A DNA stretch of 64,000 nucleotides from Turbatrix aceti. Its lineage: Eukaryota > Nematoda > Chromadorea > Rhabditida > Panagrolaimidae. Shown here piece after piece: positions 1-11,011 of the stretch (positions are counted from its first letter, which is position 1; the number at the start of each line of letters is the position of its first letter). Under the pieces are notes generated by a model, which was given only the letters and a program-made list of their open reading frames with translations, did no database searches and was not told the origin of the DNA. A program made the translations under genes and the position numbers. The stretch is from the NCBI GenBank assembly GCA_963969345.1, contig OZ017767.1:7716739-7780738 (forward strand), given 5' to 3'.

Positions 1-421
1 CGTTTTTTTTGATAATTTTTTATCAACAAAAATTTGCACGAATGATAAAAATAATTCGTTCGATGATAATTTAACCTCACGGAACAGAAATATTCGTTTG
101 TGTTCGTTTGCAAGCAATTTTTTTACTGTTCGTGTTCGTTCGCGAACACATAAAAAAAAAATTTTTTAAATATTTTTTTAAATATTAATTTTTTTCATTT
201 TTTTTCATTTTTTAAATATTCGGTTGCGTTCGAATTTTCCAAACAGATAAAACGAAAAAAAAATTAGCGAAAAAAACTGAAGATGGATATAATTTTTTTT
301 TACGTTCGATGTTCGCGAACACAATCAAAAATATGTTCGCGTTCGTTCGATTTTTGAAACAAATTTAAAAAATTGTTCGTATCAGTTCGCGAACAAAAAA
401 AGCTGATCATCCACAACTCAC
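1..421. repeat. AT-rich intronic DNA with GTTCGCGAAC-type palindromes
   Basis: This is ptr intron sequence. It contains repeated GTTCG and TTCGCGAAC palindromes (for example near 127-147, 311-321 and 383-394) separated by A/T runs. No coding exon is visible. The same motif recurs at 1391-1830 and 3690-4085, so it belongs to a local repeat family. Confidence 0.6.
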
Positions 422-3400
422 CTGACAGGTCGACAGAAAATCCAATACTCATGATAACCGTGATCATGCTGACACTCTCCAAATTCACGCCCCAGAGCGC
501 CATGCACCCGAGAACTCCGACGTCGATGCTGATAATGCACGCGCAGATGGCAAAAGCCGCTCCGTAGTGAGGGATCATGAGGAATGAGACGAGCATCATG
601 CAGACAACAGCGAGGAAGCAGTTTCGGAAAAGAGCGGGTTTCAACTCGAGATATTGGTCCGCAAATGGGTAATATTCGTGGAAAGTTGTCACATTGAATT
701 CAGAATACTTGGCTGCTAATTGTCTCATTAGCTTGCAACTATTTGTATGGTCAGTTGGTGTACGGTAGTTCCTAAGTCCCAGTTGGAAACGAAAAGCCCT
801 AAGCACAGGTGGTTGTTTGGAATCGTCCCAGTCCATGTCGAGTTCCCAGAGTCTCCGCCCTCCCGTCGTATCCAGCCATTCACGCGCGCGTGTATACCAT
901 TCGGCAGAGGTTGTCGGCAGGGAAATGTTCGACTCAACAAGTTCAGTCTGCAGAGCGTCTTCGTAGGCACCCAGCCAGAGGAGGGTGGCGTTGTGCCGCA
1001 TCGTGTACGCCGTATCTTCGAAGTCATCGAGCAGTGCGTCGAATTCAGGCCTCTGGTGAGGATCGAAGAGGTCAGGTGGATTATTGATAACCACCTGCAT
1101 CTGGAGTCCTTCCTGCCAGAAAGTCTCGTCGATGAGCACGTAGAAGTCTGTGAGGTAGAAAGAGCGCCGGACCAGATTTTTCGGGTTGAGACCTTCTTTG
1201 ATCTGGGAACAGCCGAAGAGCGCGATGAAGATGTACGCAAGGTAGAGAACTAAAACTGCAACTTTTCTCTTGGTTTTTAAAAGTTCTGGGCCGTAGAATT
1301 CGCGGAAAAACCAGTTGACGAAGGTTTCTCGGCCGTGGTGGGTATCCAGGTGCTGAAATGGATATCGTAAGTTGGGAATAGAGAACTATGTTCGAGTTTG
1401 TTCGCGAACAAATTTTGAAAACAAATTTTTGTTCGTTCAAAAAAAAATTTTGTTCGCATTTGTTTAATTTCTGAAAAAAATTGTTCGTCATCGTTCGCGA
1501 ACAAAAAAATGTCCAGTTGGTGGCAAAATTTTGTTCATATTTGTTTGCGAACAAATTTTGAAAAACAATTTTTGTTCGTTCAAAAATTAATTTTTGTATA
1601 CATTTGTTTAATTTTCTCAAAAAATTGTTCGCTTTCGTTCGCGAACAAAAAATTCCAGTTCGTGCCCAATTTTGTTCGTGTTTGTTCATAAACAAGTTTT
1701 AAAAAAATGATTTTTTGTTCGTTCGTGAAACGAATTTTTTTCTTTAACACTGTAAAAAACGATCGCATTTGTTCGATTTACCCAAAAAATCGTTCGTCTT
1801 CTGTTCGCGAACAAAAAAAACTGTACACCCCTTCAAATGCTAAATTGCCTCCTTACATGGTCAGTATCATCCTGCTGGGTCTCCAAATTGACAAAAAATG
1901 TCTTGAGTTTCTTCTTCCATAGTTTTTCACTTGCCGACGTATTACTCGTCGTCGTAGTATCATTAATTTCGTCTTCCGTCGGTCCCGGTGATGGATTTTT
2001 GGGTGGCAGCACACCCCCACTCCCAGAAACACCTGTGGTATTGTTTTGACGATCATCTGACCGACAGACCGACCCCGATAACAGCCACTTCTTTACGCCG
2101 GTGTCTGAAAAAGACAAAAAACAAGTTTTCTCAATTATTTACATTGGTTCGGGAAAGAAAGAAAGCGTAGTTTGTTAGTTTTTAGTTTATTTGCCCCGAT
2201 GAATGCTAAATTGCGTGCGCGTGTGCGCGCGCAATCAAAAAAAAGTTTGCACCGGTGCCGATTGATGCCGATCATTGACAGTTGAATGACTACTCACAAC
2301 AGTGGCTATGTTTGGACACTGACGATCGGATCATTAAACCAACCAAAACATAAAAAATGGAAAGTAAACGTGGAGAACGTAAAATTCTTCCTTTCCTGCG
2401 TTGGCGTTGATCAGTGCACAAATTAAATATTTACGATATATTTTTTAATGTCCCAAGTTCAAAAACAACACCGGAAATTAAACAAGACGACCCACCTGCA
2501 TTTTCGGGTCGCATGCATCGTCGACCGAACAAAGCGTGTAGCCCGCGATCTTCCATTTCACCCGCGTAGGCCATGACCGCGGTGAAGTAGGTGATCTGGT
2601 ACAGGTAGGTAAAGGTAATGCCCCAGAAAGTGTACAGACAGAAAAGTCGGACACCTGGCAAAGTTGTGAAACAACCGATTCCAAAAGTCAGCATATCGGT
2701 GATCGAAGTAATCGAAATGGCAACCGCAGCTTCGGCCAGGGTCTCGGCAAGTCTCCGCGCAGGTGACAACTCGGGATTCGTCCGGTGCCAGGCTGCAGAC
2801 ATGAGAAAAGCGTCGTCGATGCCGATGCAGACGACGATAAAAGGTGAAACGTTGACGATAGCGTTGTAATATTCCCCGGTCCAGAGCACAAGTCCAAACG
2901 CGCTCGCCACGGCCAGAAGCGGGCAGACAAGCGCTGCGAGACCGAGAATAGGCTTGGATCGAACCCAGTCGATTCCAATAACAAAATTATCGTGTTTTAG
3001 GACGACAATGCTCACTGCCAGGCACATGACAAAAAGAATCAACGACATAAGTGCAAAATTGGGTGTCAAAGTGTCCGCAACATCTTGTAAACCCTCGGGC
3101 AGACTTTCGTTGTGATAAAACCCAAATTGAAGAATTTCTGGAAAATTTTACCTGTCACCTGTAAATTTCCAAACCAACTTACTACTCGGTGGGGACTCTT
3201 TGTTGGCAAGGAAGTGCGCGACTTGCTGTCTCCAGAGGAAGCTAACGTTGCCGACGGTCTCTTCGCGAGTGTTGAACGTAAGCCGGACTGCCCGGACGTA
3301 GTCAAAGTGGCCTTCCGCGTCGGACAGGTGTACGCCACCAACAAGAGCTCCGAAATAAATAGGTTCGGTGCCGCGCCACCCGATTGGGTAGGTTACCTTG

Positions 3401-5172
3401 ATCTGGAACGGATTTTAAAAATATAGCTCATTCTATAACAAAAAAAATGTGTTAGGTGACATTTTGGAAATTTTTTCATGAAATTTTACGACGATATTTT
3501 GCAGGCTGTAGTTAAAAAACTACGGCATTTCTAAAGTCATGGTATATTTTGATCGACGCGATTTTTGATGGAGAATTCAAGAAAAATATAAAAATATGGG
3601 GTTATCACCTTAAAAAACGCCGAAAATCGCATTTAAAAAGATGTTACAATTGCCACATTTGTTTCGGCATTTTTCAAGGTGGTAACCAGGGATGGGCGAA
3701 CAGCCGTTTTTTTGTTCTCGAACGAACACGAACATTTTGTTAATTTTGTTCGAGAGATCGAACGAACGTGAACATTTATGCTAGTGTTCGCGAACAAACA
3801 CGAACAAACAACGAACAGATTTTCAGTATATTTTATACTGAATTTTGTCCAAATGTCCAAACTGGGCATAAAAACGTAAACTTCGGTACTATGCGTTTTC
3901 ACGTTTTTGGTGACAGTTTTACTACATTTTTTATTGCCGAAAGGCAATTTTTATTTTTGGAAAAATAACATCGATTTCGGCACCATTAAACTGATTTTAC
4001 CTCAATTTTTTTCGTTTTATCCGTTCGGAAAATTTATCTTTGTTCGCGAACGAACTCAAACGAACACGAACGTTCGCCCATCCTTATATTTTTCTCGGGT
4101 TATCTATCAAAAATCGCGTCGACCAATTTGTACCCCGGTATTGGAGATACCGTAGTTTTTTAGGTACACGGTGCCAAAAATCATCAAATTTTTCAGTCAA
4201 AATTTTTTGGCAATATTTCGGTAATAATTTCCAAAATGTCACCTGGCACATTTTTTTATAAGCACTCAACTGACCTCTTTCTGAATAATCTCCTCCGCGA
4301 GAGAAGCCACTTCCTCCCGGAATGTGCCCCACCTCGCCTTGGGCTGGAGAAGGGTAATGTGCTCATTCAGGTAACACTTCCACTCATAGGTCATGCAGAG
4401 GTCAGTGTACCCAATGTGGTGGGTCTCATTGCCGAATTCTACGGGCACGGTGATGTTGTAAATTATGTACTGCAAAGTTCAGAGACTTCAAACACCTTGA
4501 AGAAAGTCTAGCTCACCTTGTTGATCCGATCGAGCTCGTTAATAAACTTTGAGACCAGCATGTTGGGTCTTCCGAGTTCAGGATCGGGAACGGCCGCAGC
4601 AATGACATCAATGTACCCTGGATGATCGTAGGACTTCCCAGGCCAGAAGTGGGACTCGTCGAGGGGCCAGTGCTCTTCGAGGGTACGGTACTCGAACTGC
4701 CATCGAGCATTTTCGGGGGAAAATACGTATTGGGGGTCTCGGGTTTCCTAAAATCTCGGAAAACCGGTAAAATCCGAGTTTTTTGTGTGCTGGATTTTTT
4801 CTGGGTGCTTATCCGCAGAAAATGAAAAAAATAAATTCATCGTAATTGTTTCTATCTGCGAAACGATTTTTTCGTTAATTTGTAACGCGCAGAAAATATT
4901 TCTTTTAAATCATTCAAAAAACATCTTTGTTGAAAGGAAAAAATGAGAAAAAAAGTGTCCTTGAACTTTTTTAATTAATTAATTAATTATGTTAATTAGG
5001 TAATTAATTAAAAATAATTTTGAGCTTAACGAACCTGTGCCTTGATCCAAATGAAGCCAACAGAGAGAAAAGCTGTCAAGAAGAAGGGTAAGATAAGAAG
5101 AGGGGCCCGAAATCGATGGGCAATAAGGCCCCATCGGAAGAAAGCGTTGATGAAGCGCTCGTCGAACGTCAT
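422..5172 (-). CDS. Patched-related (PTR/PTCHD-like) membrane protein, 3' end outside window
   Basis: Multi-pass membrane protein of the Patched-related family, which carries sterol-sensing-type (SSD) segments and in nematodes acts in cuticle, moulting and lipid or sterol trafficking (family knowledge). Seven exons read on the minus strand: 5035-5172, 4517-4747, 4275-4469, 3183-3402, 2496-3137, 1857-2104 and 422-1352. They join in frame to about 868 residues, with the last exon ending at a GTGAG donor (417-421), so the gene continues past the left edge. The ATG at 5172 opens a short cytosolic leader and TM1. Exon 2 begins with the PTR hallmark TRDPQYVFSPENA. Exon 5 holds the first SSD-like block of five membrane segments, including the GIDDAF motif. 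Exon 6 is a Ser/Thr/Asn-rich loop, and exon 7 carries the second ectodomain and the start of the second TM block. The family usually has 900-1000 residues, so roughly the last 100-150 are missing. The introns are loaded with repeats, described separately. Confidence 0.9.
1391..1830. repeat. Tandem ~142-bp repeat rich in TTCGCGAAC
   Basis: About three diverged tandem units lie in a ptr intron. The same phrase (TTCGCGAACAAATTTTGAAAA and variants) recurs at about 1401, 1544 and 1685, giving spacings near 143 and 141 bp. Each unit also contains TTGTTCGTTC and TTGTTTAATTT. The long minus-strand open frame across this stretch follows from the repeat structure and is not a gene. Confidence 0.75.
3434..4260. 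mobile_element. Foldback element in a ptr intron, disrupted by a nested insertion
   Basis: The outer arms are inverted copies. The left arm (about 3434-3594) contains GGTGACATTTTGGAAATT and CGACGCGATTTTTGAT. The right arm (about 4087-4260) contains their reverse complements in mirrored order. Between them, 3599-3687 is itself a hairpin (GGTTATCACCTT at its left end, AAGGTGGTAACC at its right end). A further element (3687-4086) splits the palindrome. No transposase ORF is present, so this is a non-autonomous foldback element. Confidence 0.7.
3687..4086. mobile_element. hAT-like MITE nested in the foldback element
   Basis: The left terminus reads CAGGGATGGGCGAAC and the right terminus GTTCGCCCATCC, giving terminal inverted repeats of about 12 bp. 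CAGGG(A/G)TG-type ends are typical of hAT elements (family knowledge). The interior contains GTTCGCGAACAAACACGAAC-like palindromes, tying it to the repeats at 1-421 and 1391-1830. I could not confirm an 8-bp target duplication because the element sits inside another repeat. Confidence 0.6.
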
Positions 5173-6067
5173 CAATGATGCGTGAGCCAAGTAAATGTCC
5201 ACGCGTTGCCACGCGTGTCGAACGGGGGAGAAGAACGTGTACAACACCACCCGCACGGTTTGGGATGAGCGATCGATGAAAGAAGACGAATTTGACGACA
5301 ACGACGAAAAAGAAGGAAAAAAGATGTCCGCCTGCCTGCTTGGTTTTGCTTCCTTCTGGTTCCGTGACACCGATTCAATTCGATTCTCTTCCCACCCCTC
5401 CTATCTTTTCCCGTGGCGGCGGTGAACGGCGAGCGGGCGGGTTTTTGTGATCATCACCGCACCATAACGCGCACCCCATCCCCCATCCACCCCAACACGG
5501 ACCGGTCGATCAAGGATGATGTCTTCGGGGTGACTGGATCGACAAGTTCATCCCTTCTCCGAACAAAAGCCGTGCAGTGCAGCCCACGCAACGCACAAAA
5601 TAAACCAGGAGAAAGAACTCTTCCGACGCGTCGTCCCTGACCGTAAAATGGACCCACGACGTCAGAATGGCTAAAAATATACACAAATCGTCGAATTAGG
5701 GCATCCTATAAATATTTTTGTATCGTAAACTAACAAAAAAAACAGAAAACGTCGATTACGATCTTGCATAAAACTTCCGCTCGAGAAATGTTTACCCTTG
5801 ATCGTAATCAACGTAACACACAAAATTTCCCTTCAAGACCAACTTTCTTCTTTTTCTTCCAAAAAAACCCCAAAATTTCATGTTTCGACCATTTTTTTTC
5901 TGTTTGATCTTTATGTTATCATTTTTTACGTTACAACAATAATTCAAAATAATCATGCACAGCGTACTGTGGCTTACACAACCCCAAGACTCACCCTGCC
6001 GCGACAAAGAACAGAAAAGAGAACAAAAACGGAACGTTAATCGTAGTAGGCCCGCGTGATGAATCAA
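5173..6067. other. Intergenic region, ptr promoter side and aps-1 3' side
   Basis: Between the ptr start and the aps-1 stop, both on the minus strand. It contains a GC-richer stretch (5200-5640) with open frames in several phases but no coherent exon, then AT-rich sequence. An upstream extension of the ptr reading frame is open to about 5370 but starts with GTG, so the ATG at 5172 is preferred. Nothing else is recognisable. Confidence 0.5.
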
Positions 6068-7075
6068 TCAGCCTAGGCCGTTGTCCTCGAAGAAGCCCTG
6101 CTGCGTCTCCTCTTCCTGGAGGAGGTCTTGCGCGCTGATAGCCTTCAGTACTTGCTTCTTTGACGTTTCTTGGATTTCGCCTGCCAGTATAAATTCGTCA
6201 AGTATGAAATAGGCTTTTTCAAAGTTGAATATGATATCCAGTTCACAGACCTGAAAAAAGGGTGATTCATGGTTTTTTAACAAAGTCTGCAGGAATGTTG
6301 TGATAGCCTTATGGGATCAAAAATAAAGCAACATTCAAAAAAAGTATGACAAGAACAGAAACCGATCGTAAAAGTACAAAAAATTACGATACAAACAAAA
6401 CGTGACGTAAGATAACGTCAGAAGTTTGTTACTACCGTTCATGAGTAACAAAAAAAACATCAGATAAAAAAGTTACTTTTCGCTGACGGACAGAAAACTT
6501 TCGTAAATAACAAAAATAACGAAACAAAATGTAACGTAAGAAAGATAACATCAGAAACGTGTAACTACCGTTTACGAGTAACAAAAGTTATCAGTTTTCC
6601 GGAAAAGTTACTTTTCGCTGATATAAAACCACTTTTTGGCCTAAAAAGACGAAAAATAAAACTCACGCTGCCAAAATACTTATCGAGTAGCTCGACGTAG
6701 CGATGAATGGTTTCGAGGCAGATGAGCTCGTTGTCAGACTGGTCAATGGCAGCGCAGAAGTACAGTGACGCGTATCTACAAAAAAACAGTAAAACTCTCA
6801 AAATCGTAACTCAAACTCATGGAAAGAAAACTCACCGTTTGTAGACAATCTTCATATCCTTATACTCGAGAAAAGCACACATCTTTGGCTTTCGGGCAAG
6901 AATGATAGTCACCAGCTCACGGGTAATTTTCTTTTTTACCTGAAAATCGATGCATGCTTGAAATAAATCCAGGTAGAGTCCCGTTTAAACTACTTACCTT
7001 GTCCGGATACGCCACATACCACTTCTGTAGTCTGAGCTTACCCTGTCGGCTGAATAGTATCATGTAGTGAATCAT
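6068..7075 (-). CDS. aps-1: AP-1 clathrin adaptor complex, sigma subunit
   Basis: Small subunit of the AP-1 adaptor, which with gamma, beta and mu adaptins builds clathrin coats at the trans-Golgi network and endosomes. Four exons (6998-7075, 6836-6939, 6667-6775, 6068-6250) join to 157 residues, matching the family length of about 158. The N-terminus [20 protein letters not shown] is the sigma-adaptin signature, followed by the conserved YASLYFC and [20 protein letters not shown] segments and the C-terminal [11 protein letters not shown] helix. The ATG at 7075 is fixed by this alignment. Splice sites are GTAAG/GTGAG donors and TTTTCAG, GATTTTCAG or TTTGTAG acceptors. It is the most confidently identified gene here. 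Intron 3 (6251-6666) carries a tandem repeat. The gene is divergent from the small ORF at 7472. Confidence 0.96.
6400..6640. repeat. Tandem ~133-bp duplication in aps-1 intron 3
   Basis: The phrase GTTACTACCGTTCATGAGTA at 6428 recurs as GTAACTACCGTTTACGAGTA at 6561. Both are preceded by GATAAC(G/A)TCAGAA and followed by AAGTTACTTTTCGCTGA. Two diverged copies lie wholly within the intron. Confidence 0.65.
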
Positions 7076-7471
7076 GGCTACCAAAGACGAGGACGCAAGG
7101 AGTCGGTTGTCCTGGCTTCTCCCTCTGCTTGCGTGGCTGAACTTTTTTTTGGCAAATCAAAGACAAAAATTTTCGCGTCGGGAGTTCGCAAACGTGCAAT
7201 TTTGGATGAATTCAAGTTTTTGCGATTTTTCTTGCGATTTGATTTTATTTTGTTTGTTTTTGCTTTGAAAAAATGCTGTAATCTGACAGGGAAGCAGTTT
7301 TGCATTAAAAATGGCACACGTGAAATGATCAAATAAAAAAAATAAAAGTTTATCCAAAATAATAATATTTTTTCATAGCCAACAAATAAATTGCAATAAT
7401 CACGTAAAAAATTTGAATCAACGCTTCTTCCTCGACAGCATGTTCGATCTGATTTTTAGTTCAACCGAATT

Positions 7472-7705
7472 ATGAGAGACGATCCAGAAAGTGACACGCC
7501 CTACACAGGTGACGTACCACCCTCGCGTACGCTATATTACCGCCGATTTTTTAATTGTTTTCTCGTGTTCTTTGCTTTTGTGGGAATTATATTGTCCTTC
7601 TTCAACATCCTCCAATTGACAGCGTATATTCATTCTCTTAATAACAGCACGATGCCAACTTTTGAGTTTGGTTCATCGATTGATTCGGCTTTGCCGAATC
7701 CTTAA
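7472..7705 (+). CDS. Small single-pass membrane protein, unrecognised
   Basis: ATG-initiated frame of 77 residues: an acidic and Pro-rich N-terminus, YYRRFF before the membrane, one hydrophobic segment (about residues 28-50), then a short Asn/Ser-containing tail that looks like a type II topology with NNST as a possible N-glycosylation site. It ends at TAA 7703-7705. Immediately after, 7704-7760 reads as a run of threonine codons in another frame (LTTSTTTN and onward) and is followed by a good GTGAGG donor. The true protein may therefore continue as a Thr-rich stalk if an intron or frameshift has been missed. No family is recognised. Confidence 0.4.
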   Translation: MRDDPESDTPYTGDVPPSRTLYYRRFFNCFLVFFAFVGIILSFFNILQLTAYIHSLNNSTMPTFEFGSSIDSALPNP

Positions 7706-8970
7706 CAACATCAACAACGACGAATACAACAACAACGACCACTTTGACGACTACGACATCCTGTGAGGAAATTATTTAGGTTTTTTTTTTCACTGTTGAA
7801 ATTTTAATTTTCAGTGTCAAATATGCTTTGAAAAACACCCGTCAGAAAAGATTTTGGGCGATCTACATTTTTGATTTTTATATTGATAACAAAATTTCGG
7901 ATACGGAAGAATGATGTGTCAGTTGTTCGAGGGAAACTGTTTCAAAATACTTCAAGCTCAGCAAAATTATTTTTGTTGGATGAGGTTTTTTCGGCTCAAC
8001 AGGCTCCTGAATTACTTCTCCGCTCCTGTTTCTAATGTTTTTGCATCACATGATACATGATGTTTATTTGGGTTTTTGATAAAAAAAATACTGGGTTGAA
8101 GATAGACCGTATACTATAGTTGGACGATCGTGGAAAACTTACTTTGGGAAGTTTGGATTTTTGAAAAAAATGGAAGACAATCAGGGTTGTTCTATCAAAA
8201 AAACATAATTTGTAATTTATTTTTGGGAAAGAAAAAAATGATTTTGAATCAATAAATAAGAAAAAAAATAAATTTTAAAATTAATATTTAAAATTAATTT
8301 TTCAACTGGGATTTAAAAAAAATAGCTCGCTTCGCTTTCGCTGAAATCCGGCGCGAATTTTTGAAGTTCATAATGTCAAAAAAATTCAAAGTTTTTCATC
8401 TTGATAAGTTTAAATTTGTTTTTTAAGTTTATTTTAATTGCGTTTTTTTGACGATTCAGGAGAAAAAAAATCAATTAAAATTGGTTAATTAAATAATTTT
8501 ACTTTGCTCGCTCAAATAAAAAATCAATAAAAAATTTCGACAACAAAAAAACACAGTTCGAACGATTTTTTATGATGTCAGATTTTTTTTCGTCGTCGAA
8601 TAAATACGCGGATGTTCTGAGAACTGAAAAATTTAATTTTTTGATCAAATGTATTTTTTATTTATTTTGAACGTTCGAGTCGGACGAGCGTTATCACCGA
8701 GAAAAGTTATCTCGTTTTGTAAATATAACACGACCTTGGTAGTCATTTTTTTCAGCGCCTAATGCATGCTAATGGGCCAAATGAAGCGTAAAAAACAACG
8801 CCTGTGCATGTCGTTGTTCCCCACCCCGCCTAGGGCCCCCGATCGTCGTCGGCGCCTCCTAGGCGGTAACGATCGACTGAATTTTTTTTCTTGACAAATA
8901 AAATGCACGCAGGAACGAACGCAAACAATTTTATTCTATTAAATTGGTGTGCAAAATTAACGTGACTGCC
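7706..8970. other. AT-rich intergenic stretch without recognisable genes
   Basis: Very AT-rich. I see no credible exon apart from the Thr-codon run at the left end. A 9-bp inverted repeat (CCGCCTAGG at 8826 and CCTAGGCGG at 8858) lies about 105-145 bp upstream of the next gene in an unusually GC-rich patch that may be its promoter. Confidence 0.5.
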
Positions 8971-9465
8971 ATGAAGTTGTTTTCCTTTTTTGGTGGGTTT
9001 CTAAGATGTTTTTTACAGCCCAGGATCGGAGAGTGTCTTTCAGCGGCACTTTGCCTTTTGTCGACGCTCGCGTGCTGTAACGGCGCCGTCGCGCGGTACC
9101 TGGTGACCCTCGGCAAGCCGGCATCCATCGACTTTGGACCGAATAACTTTGTCATCCAGCGCAATACCAAGGCTCACATTGATCCACAGTACATATTTGC
9201 TTCTCCGAAGCAGGATGGCACGTGGACCACGAATGGGGTAATTTATTGGGGGTCCCGCGTAATTTTCAAAAAAAAACAACTTTTTTTTATATGAATTTTT
9301 TAGAAAAATAAAATTGGCCGCGGAGCTCATTTGTACTGGAATGGCACGCTGGCTATCAAATCTGTGTCCGCGGATGACATTGGAGCCTATCAGATGCCGA
9401 TGGAGATTCCTAGCCCCAATCTGCCAAAAACCGTCTTGTTCCTGGAGCTGGAAAAACCGCTTTGA
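8971..9465 (+). CDS. Secreted immunoglobulin-like small protein
   Basis: Two exons (8971-9237, 9304-9465) give 142 residues. The N-terminus holds a hydrophobic segment ending near ACCNGAVA that can serve as a signal peptide. The second half has the core of an Ig I/V-type fold: a GAHLYWNGTLAI strand, then VSADDIGAYQ, where D-x-G-x-Y is the classic tyrosine-corner motif. The intron has a GTAATT donor and a TTTTTTAG acceptor, and AATAAA follows 33 bp after the stop. The N-terminus before the hydrophobic segment is long for a signal peptide, so the true start may be internal. It is probably one of the short secreted Ig-like proteins common in nematodes. Its partner or ligand is unknown. Confidence 0.7.
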
Positions 9466-9497
9466 CTTTTTTGGATTTGAAAATGTAAAACGGAATG

Positions 9498-9503
9498 AAT
9501 AAA
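9498..9503 (+). terminator. Polyadenylation signal AATAAA
   Basis: Canonical AATAAA 33 bp after the stop of the Ig-like gene. Confidence 0.7.
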
Positions 9504-9649
9504 ACAACGTTGAATTGAGAATTTGATTGATGCTTCTTTTTTATCGTATTTTTTTTAATTAAAAAACGATGGCTTTTGAAATAATTTTAAATTATCAAAA
9601 AACAAATATTAAAAAAAAAAACTATTTTTAAGGATAAAAATTTTACACA

Positions 9650-9762
9650 GTTACACAGGTGAAAAGGCATGCTCACCAAATTGCTCCTGCTCACTGCTCG
9701 CTCCTGCTCAGCTCACGAGCGCGAGCGGAGCGAAAAATTGAAGAGAAATTTTTAAAATGAGC
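9650..9762. repeat. GCTCCTGCTCACTGCTC-type low-complexity sequence
   Basis: Short CT/GC-rich words (GCTCACC, GCTCCTGCTCAC, GCTCGCTCCTGCTCAGCTC) repeated next to the MITE. The target duplication of the MITE derives from this sequence. Confidence 0.45.
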
Positions 9763-10149
9763 ATTGCTCACTAGGGTTCGAACCCCCCCCGTATCGGGTC
9801 GGGGACGGGGGTAGTCGGGGACAGAGGTGTCGGGGGCGGGGAAAATTGCCCCTGACGGAGGCAGAAGTCCGCGGGGACGGGGGTAATTGCCCTCGAGTCC
9901 TATAAAAAAGAAGAAAAAAAGATGTCAATTTTATCTTAAAACGAAAATCGAGGCTTATTTTGAACAAATTTTTTGTATTTTACTCTGTTTTTGCCTATTT
10001 GTGTTGTTTTTGAACGTTTTTCCGCGTTTAACGCTAAATTTTGCTCATTGTCGGGGGCAGAATCTGTCGGGGGCGGGGGTTTTACTCCCCGACGGGGGTC
10101 ACAAATGGTCAGGGGCGGGGGGGGGGGGCTTCGAACCCTATTGCTCACT
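9763..10149. mobile_element. MITE with perfect 10-bp target-site duplication
   Basis: The element occupies 9773-10139. Its ends are AGGGTTCGAACCCCCCC and GGGGGGCTTCGAACCCT, an inverted repeat of about 16 bp with one mismatch. It is flanked on both sides by an identical ATTGCTCACT (9763-9772 and 10140-10149). The interior begins and ends with G-rich CGGGG(A/G)CGGGGG tracts around an AT-rich core and codes for nothing. A 9-11 bp duplication is what Mutator-like (MULE) elements usually make (family knowledge). The superfamily assignment is inference. Confidence 0.8.
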
Positions 10150-11011
10150 ATAAATTTAGTGCCACAAATATTAAAATACTGATAGTTTCGATCAAAAAAA
10201 AAAAGTGCATTTATATGTTTTACGTTTGAAAATTTTACAGATCAGATGCTTATAAGTAATACTTTTTTTGGAAAAATTTTGTTACTTTTGATCAAAGTAA
10301 CATTCAAGATTTATGCTCATTTCGTTTGTTTTAAAAGTCTAACCGATCAAATTTTTTTTTATTCACCGAACAAAGTTTTGATCAAATTTTTTTTTTTATT
10401 CACCGAACACGGAACAAAGTTATCATGTTTGGCGACCATATTCTGAGTTGATCCGTAGCTTGCCAAATTGCCTACCATTCTGCCGTTGACCTTCGACATG
10501 TGCCAAGATCTTGACTTTCAATTTATTTTGAGTTGTTATATATTGTTACAAATATAAACGATGATTCAAAGTTATTGTAAGCTTGAAATATGTGTGCATC
10601 AACGAAAAAGGTGCGCCTCAAGTGGTGTTTGCTTGCAGAAAGGGCTAAATTTTACGAACTCATATATTTATGTAAAACAAACAATATGGCAAACCCTTGC
10701 ATCCGCTTTGTGCGTACAACAATCGATCCGATAGAAGTTGTCCATTCTTCGTTAATTGTCATAATTTATTCAAATACCTCGCCAGCAGGCCCCCCTGCAA
10801 GGGATTTTCACACATCCCGCGAACATGGGTGCCATAAATGGAAGAGCAACTTTCATGGCGTCTGTTCGCAACTTTCATGGCGTCTGTTCGACTGGTAGGT
10901 GGAGTCAAGCACCTGCTTATTTCCTGTTCGTCATTGCATTGTTGTTTGCCACTTTGAAAAAAAGTACTTCTCCTAGCTCTACTGCTCCAAAAATTCTCTA
11001 CTGCTCCAAAA
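10150..11011. other. Intergenic region with small tandem duplications
   Basis: No credible gene. It contains a near-duplicate of TTTTTTTTATTCACCGAACA (about 10353 and 10391) and a perfect 22-bp tandem duplication at 10846-10889. Just before the next start codon, CTACTGCTCCAAAAAT is also repeated. Confidence 0.5.
10846..10889. repeat. Perfect 22-bp tandem duplication
   Basis: The 22-bp word beginning GCAACTTTCATGGCGTCTG occurs twice head to tail (10846-10867 and 10868-10889), about 120 bp upstream of the unknown gene at 11012. Confidence 0.85.

Noticed and set aside
1081..1695. 204-codon minus-strand frame upstream of ptr exon 7
   Set aside because: It runs through an intron made of 142-bp tandem repeats. 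Only the part from 1352 downward is coding, in a different frame.
5035..5370. N-terminal extension of the ptr protein to 5370
   Set aside because: The extra frame begins with GTG, is low-complexity and is not seen in PTR proteins. The ATG at 5172 fits the family start.
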